This document shows positions 16,267 through 24,656 of a stretch of DNA of 51,813 nt, piece by piece. Under the pieces are notes generated by a model. The model searched no databases. It worked only from the letters and a program-made list of their open reading frames with translations, and was not told the DNA's origin. The stretch is taken from assembly GCA_964568345.1 (NCBI GenBank), contig CAZMPG010000002.1, positions 1 to 51,813 of the forward strand, in the 5' to 3' direction. Source of the stretch: UBA12088 sp964568345. Its GTDB lineage: Bacteria > Patescibacteriota > Minisyncoccia > Phycocordibacterales > UBA12088. A program made the position numbers and the translations under genes. How positions within the stretch are numbered: position 1 is the first letter of the stretch; each line of letters starts with the position of its first letter.

Positions 16267-16355
16267 GGTCTAGCAAAAAACGCCCCGGGGCTGCATGCTG
16301 CGTCCAAGTGAGCACTGCAGGGTTACCTCGAAGCGAGTTCTGGTAATAATGGTGC

Positions 16356-16384
16356 ACTGTACCGCGTTGCTGTGTTTTTGTAAA
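16356..16384 (-). promoter_or_regulatory. Promoter of rpsA
   Basis: On the minus strand: TTTACA (16384-16379), a 17-base spacer, then TACAGT (16361-16356). The leader before rpsA would be about 80 bases and GC-rich. Confidence 0.6.
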
Positions 16385-16415
16385 GTGCCCCACGCCCATA
16401 GTTTGGTGTGGGGTG

Positions 16416-16424
16416 TGGTATACT
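16416..16424 (+). promoter_or_regulatory. Extended -10 box of the MBL-fold gene
   Basis: TGG-TATACT ending six bases before the ATG at 16431. A leaderless transcript is likely. Confidence 0.55.
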
Positions 16425-16430
16425 CGGTAC

Positions 16431-17066
16431 ATGATCATCACGCACCACGGGGCAGAGTTTTTTAAGGTGTCGTTCGGTGCGACGACGCTCGCGTGCAACC
16501 CGATCTCGAAGTCTTCACACCTCAAGCAGACGCGGTGTGGCGCTGATATTGTGCTCGTTTCGCTCGAGCACGAGGACATGAACGGTGTCGAGCTCATGGA
16601 GCACGGTGACCGAGAGCCATTCGTGGTACGGGGTCCCGGCGAGTACGAGGTGCGCGACGTGCTCATCAAGGGGTACCCGACCGTTTCCTCGTACGGTGGC
16701 CGAGAGCGGGTGAACACCGTGTACCTCGTCATGCTCGAAAAGATGCTGCTCCTGTACCTTGGTGCGCTCGGTACGAAGTCGCTCCCCGCGGAGCTCAAGG
16801 AAGCTATTGACGACGTTGACGTGCTTTTTGTTCCTATTGGGGGCGACGGTGTCCTCGAGCCGAGTGACGCCCATGAGCTTGCTGTGTCCATCGAGCCGAA
16901 GCTCGTCATTCCGATGCACTATGGAGTGGTGGGGAGGAAGGATGCGCTTGACCTCTTTCTCCGTGAAGAAGGCGGTGATGGGGTACGGACGCCGATAGAC
17001 AAGCTAACGCTCAAGGCGAAGGACCTCGAGGGGAAGCATAACGATATCGTCGTGTTTGCTGCGTAG
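16431..17066 (+). CDS. Metallo-beta-lactamase-fold protein (UlaG-like), probably metal-poor
   Basis: A 211-residue protein with the layout of UlaG-like MBL-fold hydrolases: ITHHGAEFFKVSFGATTLACNP, a VLVSLEHEDMN segment at the place of the metal motif, VRGPGEYEVRDVLIKG, VDVLFVPIGG and VIPMHYG. The usual HxHxDH reads LEHEDMN, so two metal-binding His residues appear to be missing. The protein may have lost hydrolase activity or use a different site. The ATG follows an extended -10 box. A hairpin overlaps the stop codon. Confidence 0.75.
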   Translation: MIITHHGAEFFKVSFGATTLACNPISKSSHLKQTRCGADIVLVSLEHEDMNGVELMEHGDREPFVVRGPGEYEVRDVLIKGYPTVSSYGGRERVNTVYLVMLEKMLLLYLGALGTKSLPAELKEAIDDVDVLFVPIGGDGVLEPSDAHELAVSIEPKLVIPMHYGVVGRKDALDLFLREEGGDGVRTPIDKLTLKAKDLEGKHNDIVVFAA

Positions 17067-17084
17067 GCTGTCGTAACAGCCTAC
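17063..17084 (+). terminator. Hairpin overlapping the stop of the MBL-fold gene
   Basis: GTAGGCTGT pairs with ACAGCCTAC, and the stop codon TAG lies inside the left arm. There is no T-run. Confidence 0.5.
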
Positions 17085-17100
17085 GGTGCCCGTGTGCTGT

Positions 17101-17544
17101 ATGCTGTTTGAGTACCTAGAACGGGTGCGTGCTATGGACCGCAAGGCGCGTGAGTGGCATGCGCTCATGATCTCACTCTCCCTCACTAGCTGTGTCGTGC
17201 TCGTGTGGCTCACGACGCTGTTTGCTGGTTCGGGGCAAGGGGGAGACGCGGTGGCGCAGGAGGATGCTGCCAACCCCTCGTCGCTCCGCGAGTGGTTTGC
17301 AGCACGCGCGGGTGATGCCACATCGTTTGCTGAGCACACTACATCGGTCCCGATGCGGAGTGTATGGAGTCTTGATGGTATCGGTACCTCGACGCCGGAA
17401 GGGGTGCCGCCACAGGCTGGTCCGGAGGATGTGGCGACGTCAACTGCTACGGACACGGAGAGCATGTTCACCGAGGATGTGGTGCGGAGTGTCGGTTTGT
17501 CAGCAACGGCAACCCCTCCCGAGGATACTCCCCATGGCCTGTAG
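17101..17544 (+). CDS. Membrane-anchored unknown protein with low-complexity tail
   Basis: A 147-residue protein: about 20 charged residues, one membrane segment (about 23-43, LMISLSLTSCVVLVWLTTLF), then an acidic Thr/Ser/Pro/Ala-rich tail that would lie outside the cell. No family recognised. The tail composition suggests a disordered linker. It sits between the MBL-fold gene and gyrA on the same strand. Confidence 0.55.
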   Translation: MLFEYLERVRAMDRKAREWHALMISLSLTSCVVLVWLTTLFAGSGQGGDAVAQEDAANPSSLREWFAARAGDATSFAEHTTSVPMRSVWSLDGIGTSTPEGVPPQAGPEDVATSTATDTESMFTEDVVRSVGLSATATPPEDTPHGL

Positions 17545-17582
17545 TCCACCCCTCCGCATGGGTCGCAGGGTGTCTCTGTGCG

Positions 17583-17591
17583 TGCTATACT
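17583..17591 (+). promoter_or_regulatory. Extended -10 box upstream of gyrA
   Basis: TGC-TATACT, 28 bases before the gyrA ATG. A second box-like TATAGT is at 17597-17602. No SD precedes the ATG. Confidence 0.45.
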
Positions 17592-17619
17592 AGGGGTATA
17601 GTGAGCACAACGTGTACGT

Positions 17620-20097
17620 ATGCGAGCAGCGAAAAAAGGAGCTGGTGGGGCGGATGGTGCCGGTCGTGTAAATGCGGAGCCCGCAGTGGTGCCGCGTCCG
17701 ATCAGTGACGAGATGCGTGAGTCGTACCTTGCGTACGCAATGTCGGTCATTACCTCCCGCGCGCTCCCCGATGTGCGGGACGGACTGAAGCCGGTGCACC
17801 GCCGCATTCTCTACACGATGCACCGGATGGGACTCACCGCATCGGCGAAGTTTCGAAAGTCTGCGGCGGTTGTTGGCGATGTGCTCGGTAAGTACCACCC
17901 CCACGGCGATACCGCGGTCTACGATGCCCTCGTCAAGATGGCGCAGGAGTTCACCATGCGCTACCCGCTTGTCATGGGGCAGGGCAACTTCGGCTCGATA
18001 GATGGCGATTCTCCTGCGGCGATGCGCTACACCGAGGCAAAGATGGCGCGCCTCGCCGGGGAGCTCCTCCGCGACATTGAAAAGGAAACGGTGAGTTGGC
18101 GACCAAACTACGATGGTACCCGCGAGGAGCCCGATGTGCTGCCTGCAGCTATCCCGAACCTTCTCCTCAACGGCACGCTCGGCATCGCGGTCGGTATGGC
18201 AACGAGCATCCCGCCCCACAATCTCGGTGAGGTCGTGGATGCCCTCATCCACCTCATCGACAACCCCGATGCGCCGCAGGAGCACCTCTTTCGCTTCATC
18301 AAAGCCCCAGATTTTCCGACCGGAGCGGTTATTTTCAATGAGAAGGAGATACGCCACGCGTATGCGACGGGTAAGGGGCCGATGGTGGTACGTGGCGAAG
18401 CGGAAATTGTCGAGGATAAGCGTGGACAGTTCCAGATCGTCATAACCTCTATTCCCTATCGCGTCAACAAAGCCGACCTCATCACGCGTATTGCCGACCT
18501 CGTGCAGCAAAAGAAGCTCGAGGGGGTGCGCGACCTCCGCGACGAGTCAACCCGCGACATCCGGGTTGTCGTCGAGCTCAAGACCGGTGCGCAGCCGCAG
18601 AAGGTACTCAACTACCTCTACAAGCATACCGCGCTTGAGGACACCTTCCACCTCAACATGGTGGCGCTCGTCGATGGGGTGCCACAGACACTCTCCCTCA
18701 AGGGCATTCTCGAGGCGTTCGTCGAGTACCGCTTCCTCGTCGTGCGCCGCCGCTGTGAGTACGATCTTAAAAAGGCGGAGGACCGTGAGCACATTCTCCT
18801 CGGTCTCAAGAAAGCACTCGACCACATTGACGAGATCATTCAGACCATCAAGCGCTCGAAAGACGTGCCGACCGCCCACGCCGCTCTCATGACGACCTTT
18901 AAATTCTCCGACCGGCAGGCGGCCGCTATCCTTGAGATGAAGCTCCAGAAGCTCGCCGGTCTTGAGCGCAAGAAAATAGAGGAAGAGCTTAAGGAAGTAC
19001 AGGCGCTCATCGCGTGGCTCCGTGGCATCCTCAAGGACCCGAAGAAGCTCGCTGCCCTCGTGAAGCAGGAGCTCGGCGAGGTGAAGCAGAAGTTTGGTGA
19101 CGAGCGGCGGACACGGGTCGTGCGTGGCGGTGTCCAGAATATAGCCGATGAAGACCTCATCCCTGAGGAGGAGAGCGTACTCGTGCTCACGAAGGGCGGC
19201 TACCTCAAGCGCACGAACCCCGACGAGTACAAGCCGCAAAAGCGCGGCGGGGTAGGGGTCGTCGACCTCAACACGAAAGACGAAGACTTCGTGACCCTCT
19301 TCCTCACTGCGGGGACCCACGACGACCTCCTCTTCTTTACGAACAGGGGGAAGGCGTACCAGATCAAGATGTATGACGTGCCGGAGGGGAAGCGTGCGAC
19401 GAAGGGCAAGAGCATTATGAACTTCCTGCCGCTTAGTGACGGCGAGTCGGTCACGTCGGTCGTCGCTATGACCAAGGAACTTCGAGAGTCTGGTGGCTCG
19501 CTCGTCATGGTGACGAAGGGTGGCATTGCAAAGAAGACGAAGGCGGCAGACTTCCGCGACGTGCGCCGATCCGGCATCATCGCCCTCTCGCTCGCGCCTG
19601 GCGATGAGCTCATTCAGGCGGGTTTTGTGGCGAAGGGCGACGATGTGCTGCTCGTCACCCGCAGGGGGCAGTCGATACGCTTCAGGGAGAACGATGTCCG
19701 CGAGATGGGGCGTTCGGCAGCGGGGGTGCGTGCGATGAAGCTTGGCTCGGGTGATGTGGTCATTGGTGCGGACGTAGCACGCGGAGGTGCAAAGGAACAT
19801 ACGCTCCTTGTTGTGTCGCAGAACGGCTTTGGCAAACAGACTGCGCTCGGCGAGTACAAAATCCAGAAGCGGGGCGGCTCCGGCATCAAGTGCGCAAGCG
19901 TCACTGCGAAGACGGGCACCCTCATGGCGAGCCGTATCCTTGACCGCTCCATCGAGGAGCTCGTCGTTATCTCCAAGAAGAGCCAGGTCATCCGCACGAA
20001 CGTTGCCGAAATACCTCGCCTTGGCCGTTCGACCCAGGGAGTGCGGATCATGAAGCTCCGTGCGGGCGACAGCATCGCAGCACTCATCTGTCTGTAG
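17620..20097 (+). CDS. gyrA: DNA gyrase subunit A
   Basis: An 825-residue type IIA topoisomerase subunit that cuts and rejoins DNA to introduce negative supercoils. Seen: the N-terminal SYLAYAMSVITSRALPDVRDG, the quinolone-determining region HPHGDTAVYD (93-102, with Thr at the position of E. coli Ser83), and the catalytic Tyr137 in AAMRYTEA. The C-terminal beta-pinwheel contains a GyrA box, QKRGGVG, near residue 538, which distinguishes it from ParC. A short Ala/Gly-rich extension precedes the conserved part. gyrB is not in the window. Confidence 0.96.
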   Translation: MRAAKKGAGGADGAGRVNAEPAVVPRPISDEMRESYLAYAMSVITSRALPDVRDGLKPVHRRILYTMHRMGLTASAKFRKSAAVVGDVLGKYHPHGDTAVYDALVKMAQEFTMRYPLVMGQGNFGSIDGDSPAAMRYTEAKMARLAGELLRDIEKETVSWRPNYDGTREEPDVLPAAIPNLLLNGTLGIAVGMATSIPPHNLGEVVDALIHLIDNPDAPQEHLFRFIKAPDFPTGAVIFNEKEIRHAYATGKGPMVVRGEAEIVEDKRGQFQIVITSIPYRVNKADLITRIADLVQQKKLEGVRDLRDESTRDIRVVVELKTGAQPQKVLNYLYKHTALEDTFHLNMVALVDGVPQTLSLKGILEAFVEYRFLVVRRRCEYDLKKAEDREHILLGLKKALDHIDEIIQTIKRSKDVPTAHAALMTTFKFSDRQAAAILEMKLQKLAGLERKKIEEELKEVQALIAWLRGILKDPKKLAALVKQELGEVKQKFGDERRTRVVRGGVQNIADEDLIPEEESVLVLTKGGYLKRTNPDEYKPQKRGGVGVVDLNTKDEDFVTLFLTAGTHDDLLFFTNRGKAYQIKMYDVPEGKRATKGKSIMNFLPLSDGESVTSVVAMTKELRESGGSLVMVTKGGIAKKTKAADFRDVRRSGIIALSLAPGDELIQAGFVAKGDDVLLVTRRGQSIRFRENDVREMGRSAAGVRAMKLGSGDVVIGADVARGGAKEHTLLVVSQNGFGKQTALGEYKIQKRGGSGIKCASVTAKTGTLMASRILDRSIEELVVISKKSQVIRTNVAEIPRLGRSTQGVRIMKLRAGDSIAALICL

Positions 20098-20161
20098 ATT
20101 TGTGGGGCGTTGTGCACAGCTGTCGGCACAGTAGGGTCTCGCGGTGGTGTACAATAGTGCT

Positions 20162-20695
20162 ATGGCATTCGTGGATCCGAAGCACAACATCGCCCAGCTC
20201 GGTCTCACGCCGGGTATGCAGGTTGCTGACTTCGGTGCCGGCGCCGGGTACCTGGCGGTCGAGGTTGCCGAAGTGGTGGGAAAAGGGGGTAGGGTGTACG
20301 TCATCGATATTCAGCAGCAGCTCCTCACGAAGGTGGTGCACCTCGCAAAGGAGCACCACCTCGATTCGCTCGTGTACGTGCGCGCCGACCTTGAGGCGCC
20401 GCAGGGCTCGACTCTCCCCGAGGCGAGTGTCGACGTGGTGCTCATCTCCAACCTCCTCTTTCAGGTGCAGGACAAGGCGGCGGTGCTTGCGGAGGCGAAA
20501 CGCATCCTCCGTCCCCAGGGCATGGCCCTCATTGTTGACTGGCGCGACTCATTCGGCGGGGTAGGGCCGCAGCCGGAGCACGTGCTCTATGAGCCAGAGG
20601 CGCGCTCGCTCGCGGCGGAAGCAGGCTTTGAAGTGGTGCGGGACATAGACGCGGGGGAGTACCACTACGGCTTTATCATACGCAGTCATGGGTAA
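20162..20695 (+). CDS. Class I SAM-dependent methyltransferase
   Basis: A 177-residue Rossmann-fold methyltransferase. Seen: MQVADFGAGAGYLAVEVA (SAM-binding motif I), the acidic loop VYVIDIQ, VDVVLISNLLFQVQDK (motif IV region) and RILRPQGMALIVDW (motif VI). It looks like a UbiE/Methyltransf_11 type, but the substrate cannot be told. A -10-like TACAAT ends six bases before the ATG. The last eight bases overlap the solute-binding protein gene. Confidence 0.85.
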   Translation: MAFVDPKHNIAQLGLTPGMQVADFGAGAGYLAVEVAEVVGKGGRVYVIDIQQQLLTKVVHLAKEHHLDSLVYVRADLEAPQGSTLPEASVDVVLISNLLFQVQDKAAVLAEAKRILRPQGMALIVDWRDSFGGVGPQPEHVLYEPEARSLAAEAGFEVVRDIDAGEYHYGFIIRSHG

Positions 20696-22007
20696 CAAGC
20701 TCTTCCTTTTCCAGGTCGGCGTCCTCGGTCTCTTTGGCCTTCTCATAGCGATGGGGGTGTTCTTCCTCGCGACATTCTCGACGTCGAGCACCTCGGTGTT
20801 CACCTCGCCGATTACCGTGTGGGTGCCAGCGTTCCCTACAGAAGAGGGTGTCATGCAGGTGTTTCGCGATGCGACCGATAAGGATCCCGCGCTCGCCCAG
20901 GTTTCCTTTGTGGAGCGCAACCCGCTCACCCTCTACCGCGACACGGTCGAGGCGATTGCGACCGGCAAAGGGCCAGACATCGTGCTCCTCACCGCAGGCG
21001 ACCTTCTGCCGCTCCGCAACAAGATTCTTCCCTTCTCGTTCGATCAGTATTCGATACGTGACTTCCGGGACACGTACGTTGAGGGCGGTGAAGCGTTTGT
21101 GCTCGGTGACGGCATCTACGCCCTCCCTATCGCAGTCGACCCCCTTGTCCTCTACTGGAACCGTGACCTCTTCACGAATGCGGCGGTGGCACAGGTGCCG
21201 CGCGACTGGGACACGTTCGTGCGGGTGGTGCCGCTCCTCGCCACGGTGCGGGGTGCGGCCGAGCTCACTCAGGCAGGGGTGGCATTCGGTGAGTACAGAA
21301 ATGTCACCCATGCGACCGAGATCCTTGGGGCGCTCATGTTTCAGACTGGCGTGCGGGTGGTCACCGAGCGAAACGGCGCATTCGTGAGCGACCTCACGCA
21401 GGAGCATGAGAACGCTACAGGGCCGAGCGCCGCGGTGCGCTTCTACACCGACTTTGCCAATCCGGTGAAGACCGTGTACGCTTGGAACAAGACGTTCGAG
21501 CCGTCCCGCGAAGCATTCACCGCAAACAAGCTCGCACTCTACACTGGTTTCGCGAGCGAGGTGCAGCCGATAGCGAGCACCAACCCGAACCTCAACTTCG
21601 ACATCGCGAGCTTCCCCCAGTCGGTGTCAGGGCGCAACCGCTACACGTACGGTACGTTCTACGCGATGGGGGTACTCAGGAGCTCGACAGACTCGGTGCG
21701 TGCACAGCAGGTCGCCGCTCGCCTCGCGAGCAGCGACTACGCAAGGGCGTGGGAGCAGGCGACCAGCCTCCCTACGCCGCGGCGCGATATGCTCGCCGCA
21801 GCACCGAGCGACCCCTTCCAGGATGTCATCGTGCGCTCCACCATTATGGCGCGCACGTGGCTCGTGCCCGACAAGCAGAGCCTCGACGAGATCGTTGGGC
21901 GTATGGTTGATCGTGTCGTAGCAGGCATGGTGAGCCCCGATCGTGCGGTGAACGATGCGGCAGGCGAGCTCGATGTGGTATTATCAGTGTACAACAAACA
22001 ATCATGA
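20688..22007 (+). CDS. Extracellular solute-binding protein (family 1-like), membrane-anchored
   Basis: A 439-residue protein: an uncleaved-looking N-terminal anchor (about 5-29, no lipobox Cys), then a periplasmic-binding fold of the sugar-binding type, with PITVWVPAF, GKGPDIVLLTAGDLLPL, GDGIYALPIAVDPLVLYWNRDLF and SASPRR-type C-terminal helices in variant form. No ABC permease or ATPase is nearby. It overlaps the methyltransferase by eight bases and the first pilin-like gene by ATGA, so it is co-transcribed with the pilin array. It may be a surface binding subunit, not a transporter part. Confidence 0.8.
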   Translation: MGNKLFLFQVGVLGLFGLLIAMGVFFLATFSTSSTSVFTSPITVWVPAFPTEEGVMQVFRDATDKDPALAQVSFVERNPLTLYRDTVEAIATGKGPDIVLLTAGDLLPLRNKILPFSFDQYSIRDFRDTYVEGGEAFVLGDGIYALPIAVDPLVLYWNRDLFTNAAVAQVPRDWDTFVRVVPLLATVRGAAELTQAGVAFGEYRNVTHATEILGALMFQTGVRVVTERNGAFVSDLTQEHENATGPSAAVRFYTDFANPVKTVYAWNKTFEPSREAFTANKLALYTGFASEVQPIASTNPNLNFDIASFPQSVSGRNRYTYGTFYAMGVLRSSTDSVRAQQVAARLASSDYARAWEQATSLPTPRRDMLAAAPSDPFQDVIVRSTIMARTWLVPDKQSLDEIVGRMVDRVVAGMVSPDRAVNDAAGELDVVLSVYNKQS

Positions 22008-22363
22008 ACCGTACTGTACAGGGGAGGGGGCACGTTGGGGGCGTCGCTGCACTCATCGTAGTGTGCATGCCGCTTATTGCAGGCGCTGCGGCGACGACGT
22101 TCACAAACCCACTTGGTGACATCACGCTCTATGACCTCCTCATCAAAATACTCAATGCGGTGATCTACATTCTCTTCCCCGTCATCGTGCTCATGGTGGT
22201 GTACACGGGGTTCTTGTTTGTAAAGGCGCAGGGGAACCCAGGGAAGATTTCAGAAGCGAACAAGGCACTCGCCTTTACGCTTATCGGTGCGGTTGTTGTC
22301 CTTGGGTCGAAGGCGATAGCGCTCGCTATTGAAGCGACGGTGAAGAGCATTCAGGGGTCCTAG
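22004..22363 (+). CDS. TrbC/VirB2-like pilin, copy 1
   Basis: A 119-residue protein with a signal-like N-terminus ending near AGAAATTF and two hydrophobic helices (about 47-70 and 88-111) around a small cytoplasmic loop, KAQGNPGKISEANKAL. This is the layout of T4SS pilins (Pfam T4SS_pilin / Mbov_0395 family), common in Patescibacteria and mollicutes. It overlaps the solute-binding gene by ATGA. It is the most diverged of seven paralogues and lacks the MLWG motif of the others. Confidence 0.75.
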   Translation: MNRTVQGRGHVGGVAALIVVCMPLIAGAAATTFTNPLGDITLYDLLIKILNAVIYILFPVIVLMVVYTGFLFVKAQGNPGKISEANKALAFTLIGAVVVLGSKAIALAIEATVKSIQGS

Positions 22364-22486
22364 CTGTATGCACGACAACCACACATGTGCCGCACAGACA
22401 TTCCTCGTCAAAGATAAGAACGAAGTCAATACGACGTGGCGGAAAACCGCGTATCGCAATAGCAGTAGACCTGTTCGCATCCGCCC

Positions 22487-22517
22487 CGTCATTGCGAGCC
22501 CGCAGGCGAAGCAATCC
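22487..22517. repeat. REP-like dispersed repeat
   Basis: CGTCATTGCGAGC, a short GC loop, then GGCGAAGCAATCC. This matches the dispersed palindromic repeat known from many bacterial genomes. It sits in the 268-base non-coding stretch 22364-22631 between pilin genes; the apparent ORF here is just the repeat translated. Confidence 0.75.
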
Positions 22518-22631
22518 AGGTCCAATTTGTTTTCTACCACCCACCTTGCCCTGCACGCGGTTGTAACGAAAGGTTGCATATCGCGACGAAATGTATCTCA
22601 AGGTTTACTAAAGAGGTTCTGAAGAATTCCC

Positions 22632-22943
22632 ATGCACGCTTTGCTTCCGGCGGTTTTGCTACTCACGTCACCGCTCTCCGCGGCGGCTGCTGGCGCGGTG
22701 ACGTTCAAGAGCATCATCGAGGGCAAGATCCTCCCCCTCTTTGATGCGGCGATAGCGCTCATCATGATGCTCGCACTCCTCGGTTTTCTCTGGGGTGCGG
22801 TGCGCTTCATCTTCTTCGCGGGGGATGATAAGTCGCGCGCAGACAGCAGGAAGTTTATGGGCTGGGGGGTCGTCGCGCTCGCGGTCATGATCGGGCTCTG
22901 GGGCATCGTCGCTATTATTACGAAGCTCTTCCTCAAACCATGA
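22632..22943 (+). CDS. TrbC/VirB2-like pilin, copy 2
   Basis: A 103-residue protein with signal peptide (cleavage near SAAAA-GA), helix one (about 37-60, LIMMLALLGFLWGAVRFIFF), a charged loop GDDKSRADSRKF and helix two MGWGVVALAVMIGLWGIV. The loop-plus-WG pattern is shared with copies 3 to 7. It overlaps copy 3 by four bases. Confidence 0.78.
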   Translation: MHALLPAVLLLTSPLSAAAAGAVTFKSIIEGKILPLFDAAIALIMMLALLGFLWGAVRFIFFAGDDKSRADSRKFMGWGVVALAVMIGLWGIVAIITKLFLKP

Positions 22944-23314
22944 CCTTTCGCCTTCTTTCCGGCATGCTGCTCGCTCTCCTGGTGGTACCCACCACGTCAT
23001 CCGCGGCGGGGCTCACCGAGACGGTGACGAAGCTCACCGGCTCGCTCGGAGGTTTCATTGCGGTCTTGACTGGTCTTGCGCTCGCCGCATTCCTCTTTGG
23101 GATGGTGGTTTTCATACGGAAAGCGGGCGAGGACAAGGAGATAAGCGCGGGACGGCGCGGCATGCTCTGGGGGGTCGTGGGTCTCTTCGTCGTCATGTCG
23201 CTCTGGGGAGTCATCTCGATACTCTTCGAGCTCTTCGGGGTAGACGAGAACAAGAGCAAGTGCGCGAGCCCCAAGGTGAATGGCATGACGGTCGAATCGG
23301 AGTGCGGGCAGTGA
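22940..23314 (+). CDS. TrbC/VirB2-like pilin, copy 3
   Basis: A 124-residue protein: signal peptide (about 1-22), helix one, loop RKAGEDKEISAGRRG, then MLWGVVGLFVVMSLWGVI. It has an extra hydrophilic tail of about 25 residues with two Cys that could form a disulfide. It starts within the stop of copy 2. A 150-base spacer with no gene follows. Confidence 0.78.
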   Translation: MTFRLLSGMLLALLVVPTTSSAAGLTETVTKLTGSLGGFIAVLTGLALAAFLFGMVVFIRKAGEDKEISAGRRGMLWGVVGLFVVMSLWGVISILFELFGVDENKSKCASPKVNGMTVESECGQ

Positions 23315-23467
23315 AGGTTATCCACAGGGGGAGTATGCCTTCTCGCAAGACTCTGTGCTAGAGTGCGGGGAGGGTTTGTAGGGGGAGTAGTGATCAGGGA
23401 CGTACCAGGGTTTTGTGAATTCAGACCTCAGCATTGTTTTTAGCAGTGTATGCGTAATTGCAGAGAT

Positions 23468-23875
23468 ATGAACCATCGTAGTGTGGCTCGGTACAGCAGA
23501 GGTATGCTTGCTGTTGCGGTGTCTTCCGCAGTGTTGCCGTCGCTCGTGTTTGCGGCAGCAGATCTCGGGTGGTTTAATTCAATAGTCACCGGGCTTACGG
23601 GACTCGTCGCTCTCGCCGTACCCCTCCTCATCGGCATCGCTCTCGTTGTCTTCATTTGGGGTGTCATCGAGTTTATCTTGGGCGGCGAGACCGCCAAGAA
23701 GGAGGGCAAGGGCAAGATGCTCTGGGGCATTGTTGGCCTGTTCGTCATCGTATCAATCTGGGGTATCGTGAAGCTGCTTCAAAATATTACTGACACGAAG
23801 GACGGTGCAGCACCAGCTGCCCCCAAACCACCAGGAGCAGCAGCGGTCGTGTATCAGGCGTATGATGCCGCATAA
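23468..23875 (+). CDS. TrbC/VirB2-like pilin, copy 4
   Basis: A 135-residue protein: signal peptide ending near VFA-AA, helix one VPLLIGIALVVFIWGVIEFI, loop GGETAKKEGKGK, helix two MLWGIVGLFVIVSIWGIVKL, and a Pro/Ala-rich tail. The 160 bases coding for both helices are identical to copy 5, while the flanks differ. The start could also be at 23450; 23468 gives the better signal peptide. Confidence 0.8.
   Translation: MNHRSVARYSRGMLAVAVSSAVLPSLVFAAADLGWFNSIVTGLTGLVALAVPLLIGIALVVFIWGVIEFILGGETAKKEGKGKMLWGIVGLFVIVSIWGIVKLLQNITDTKDGAAPAAPKPPGAAAVVYQAYDAA
23617..23776 (+). repeat. 160-bp perfect duplication, left copy
   Basis: Identical base for base to 24070-24229 (offset 453). It covers the two-helix core of pilin copies 4 and 5, including synonymous positions. 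Confidence 0.97.
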
Positions 23876-23905
23876 CCTTCTTACCAGTTCAAGTCAAACC
23901 ACCAT

Positions 23906-24292
23906 ATGGTGAACACGAAGACCCAGTATGTAGCCTCGCGGGTGCTCACGCGCGGTGCTCTCGCCTACAGTTTTCTTGCGGTACCGTCTTTTGCGCTGGC
24001 CGCCAATGCAGTCAAAACTGAATGGTTCACCTCGGTTCTCAATGGACTCAAGACCATCGTTGAAGGCCTCGTACCCCTCCTCATCGGCATCGCTCTCGTT
24101 GTCTTCATTTGGGGTGTCATCGAGTTTATCTTGGGCGGCGAGACCGCCAAGAAGGAGGGCAAGGGCAAGATGCTCTGGGGCATTGTTGGCCTGTTCGTCA
24201 TCGTATCAATCTGGGGTATCGTGAAGCTGGTTCGAACCATTGCTGGCGTCGGTGAAGATTCAACCATTACGGCGCCGCCGGTGCCCAGTTAG
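23906..24292 (+). CDS. TrbC/VirB2-like pilin, copy 5
   Basis: A 128-residue protein with signal peptide ending near ALAANA, then the core identical to copy 4 from VPLLIG to GIVKL, and a short different tail. The N-terminal third is unlike copy 4 at the DNA level, so only the core has been homogenised. A strong hairpin follows the gene. Confidence 0.8.
   Translation: MVNTKTQYVASRVLTRGALAYSFLAVPSFALAANAVKTEWFTSVLNGLKTIVEGLVPLLIGIALVVFIWGVIEFILGGETAKKEGKGKMLWGIVGLFVIVSIWGIVKLVRTIAGVGEDSTITAPPVPS
24070..24229 (+). repeat. 160-bp perfect duplication, right copy
   Basis: Partner of 23617-23776. The first differing bases are at 24069 and 24230. Confidence 0.97.
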
Positions 24293-24326
24293 TCTGGTTA
24301 GCGAAGCGTGTGCGATGCGCATGCTC

Positions 24327-24357
24327 CACACAACGACGCGCTACGCGTCGTTGTGTG
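24327..24357 (+). terminator. Strong 14-bp hairpin between pilins 5 and 6
   Basis: CACACAACGACGCG pairs perfectly with CGCGTCGTTGTGTG, loop CTA. It separates copies 1-5 from copies 6-7. There is no T-run. Confidence 0.65.
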
Positions 24358-24371
24358 CGTTATGTGGGCCA

Positions 24372-24380
24372 TGGTACACT
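24372..24380 (+). promoter_or_regulatory. Extended -10 box of pilin copy 6
   Basis: TGG-TACACT ending six bases before the ATG at 24387. Confidence 0.5.
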
Positions 24381-24386
24381 TACCCC

Positions 24387-24650
24387 ATGCAAGGAGAGAG
24401 TGTTCCCCCCGCACTTTCCCAATTTATGGGCAAGGTCGCTGCGGAAATTATCAACCCGGCTATCGGCCTCATCTTCGCCGCTGCGCTCGTGTACTTCCTC
24501 TGGGGTGTCTTCACCTTCTTCTTGAGCGTGAGCGCCGATGCGAAGAAGACGGAAGGGAAGAGCCACATGCTCTGGGGTATCGTCGGCATGGCGGTGATGG
24601 TGGCGGTGTACGGACTCATCACACTTGTACGGAATACGGTAGGGGTGTAG
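24387..24650 (+). CDS. TrbC/VirB2-like pilin, copy 6
   Basis: An 87-residue protein without a cleavable signal: a short hydrophilic N-terminus, helix one GLIFAAALVYFLWGVFTFFL, loop SVSADAKKTEGKSH, helix two MLWGIVGMAVMVAVYGLI. The central 142 bases are identical to copy 7. It probably has its own leaderless promoter. The stop is followed by heptamer repeats. Confidence 0.78.
   Translation: MQGESVPPALSQFMGKVAAEIINPAIGLIFAAALVYFLWGVFTFFLSVSADAKKTEGKSHMLWGIVGMAVMVAVYGLITLVRNTVGV
24462..24603 (+). repeat. 142-bp perfect duplication, left copy
   Basis: Identical to 24934-25075 (offset 472). It covers the two-helix core of pilin copies 6 and 7. Confidence 0.97.
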
Positions 24651-24656
24651 GAATGA

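Noticed and set aside
18547..20304. Minus-strand open frame of 585 codons opposite gyrA
   Set aside because: Shadow of gyrA; no motif and Leu/Glu/Arg-rich composition.
22368..22622. Open frame of 84 codons between pilin genes
   Set aside because: It contains the translated REP-like repeat and has no pilin features or SD.
23318..23326. A perfect DnaA box (TTATCCACA), and others near 1674 and 26184
   Set aside because: They are single and scattered, one inside a coding gene; there is no cluster, no AT-rich unwinding region and no dnaA or dnaN nearby.
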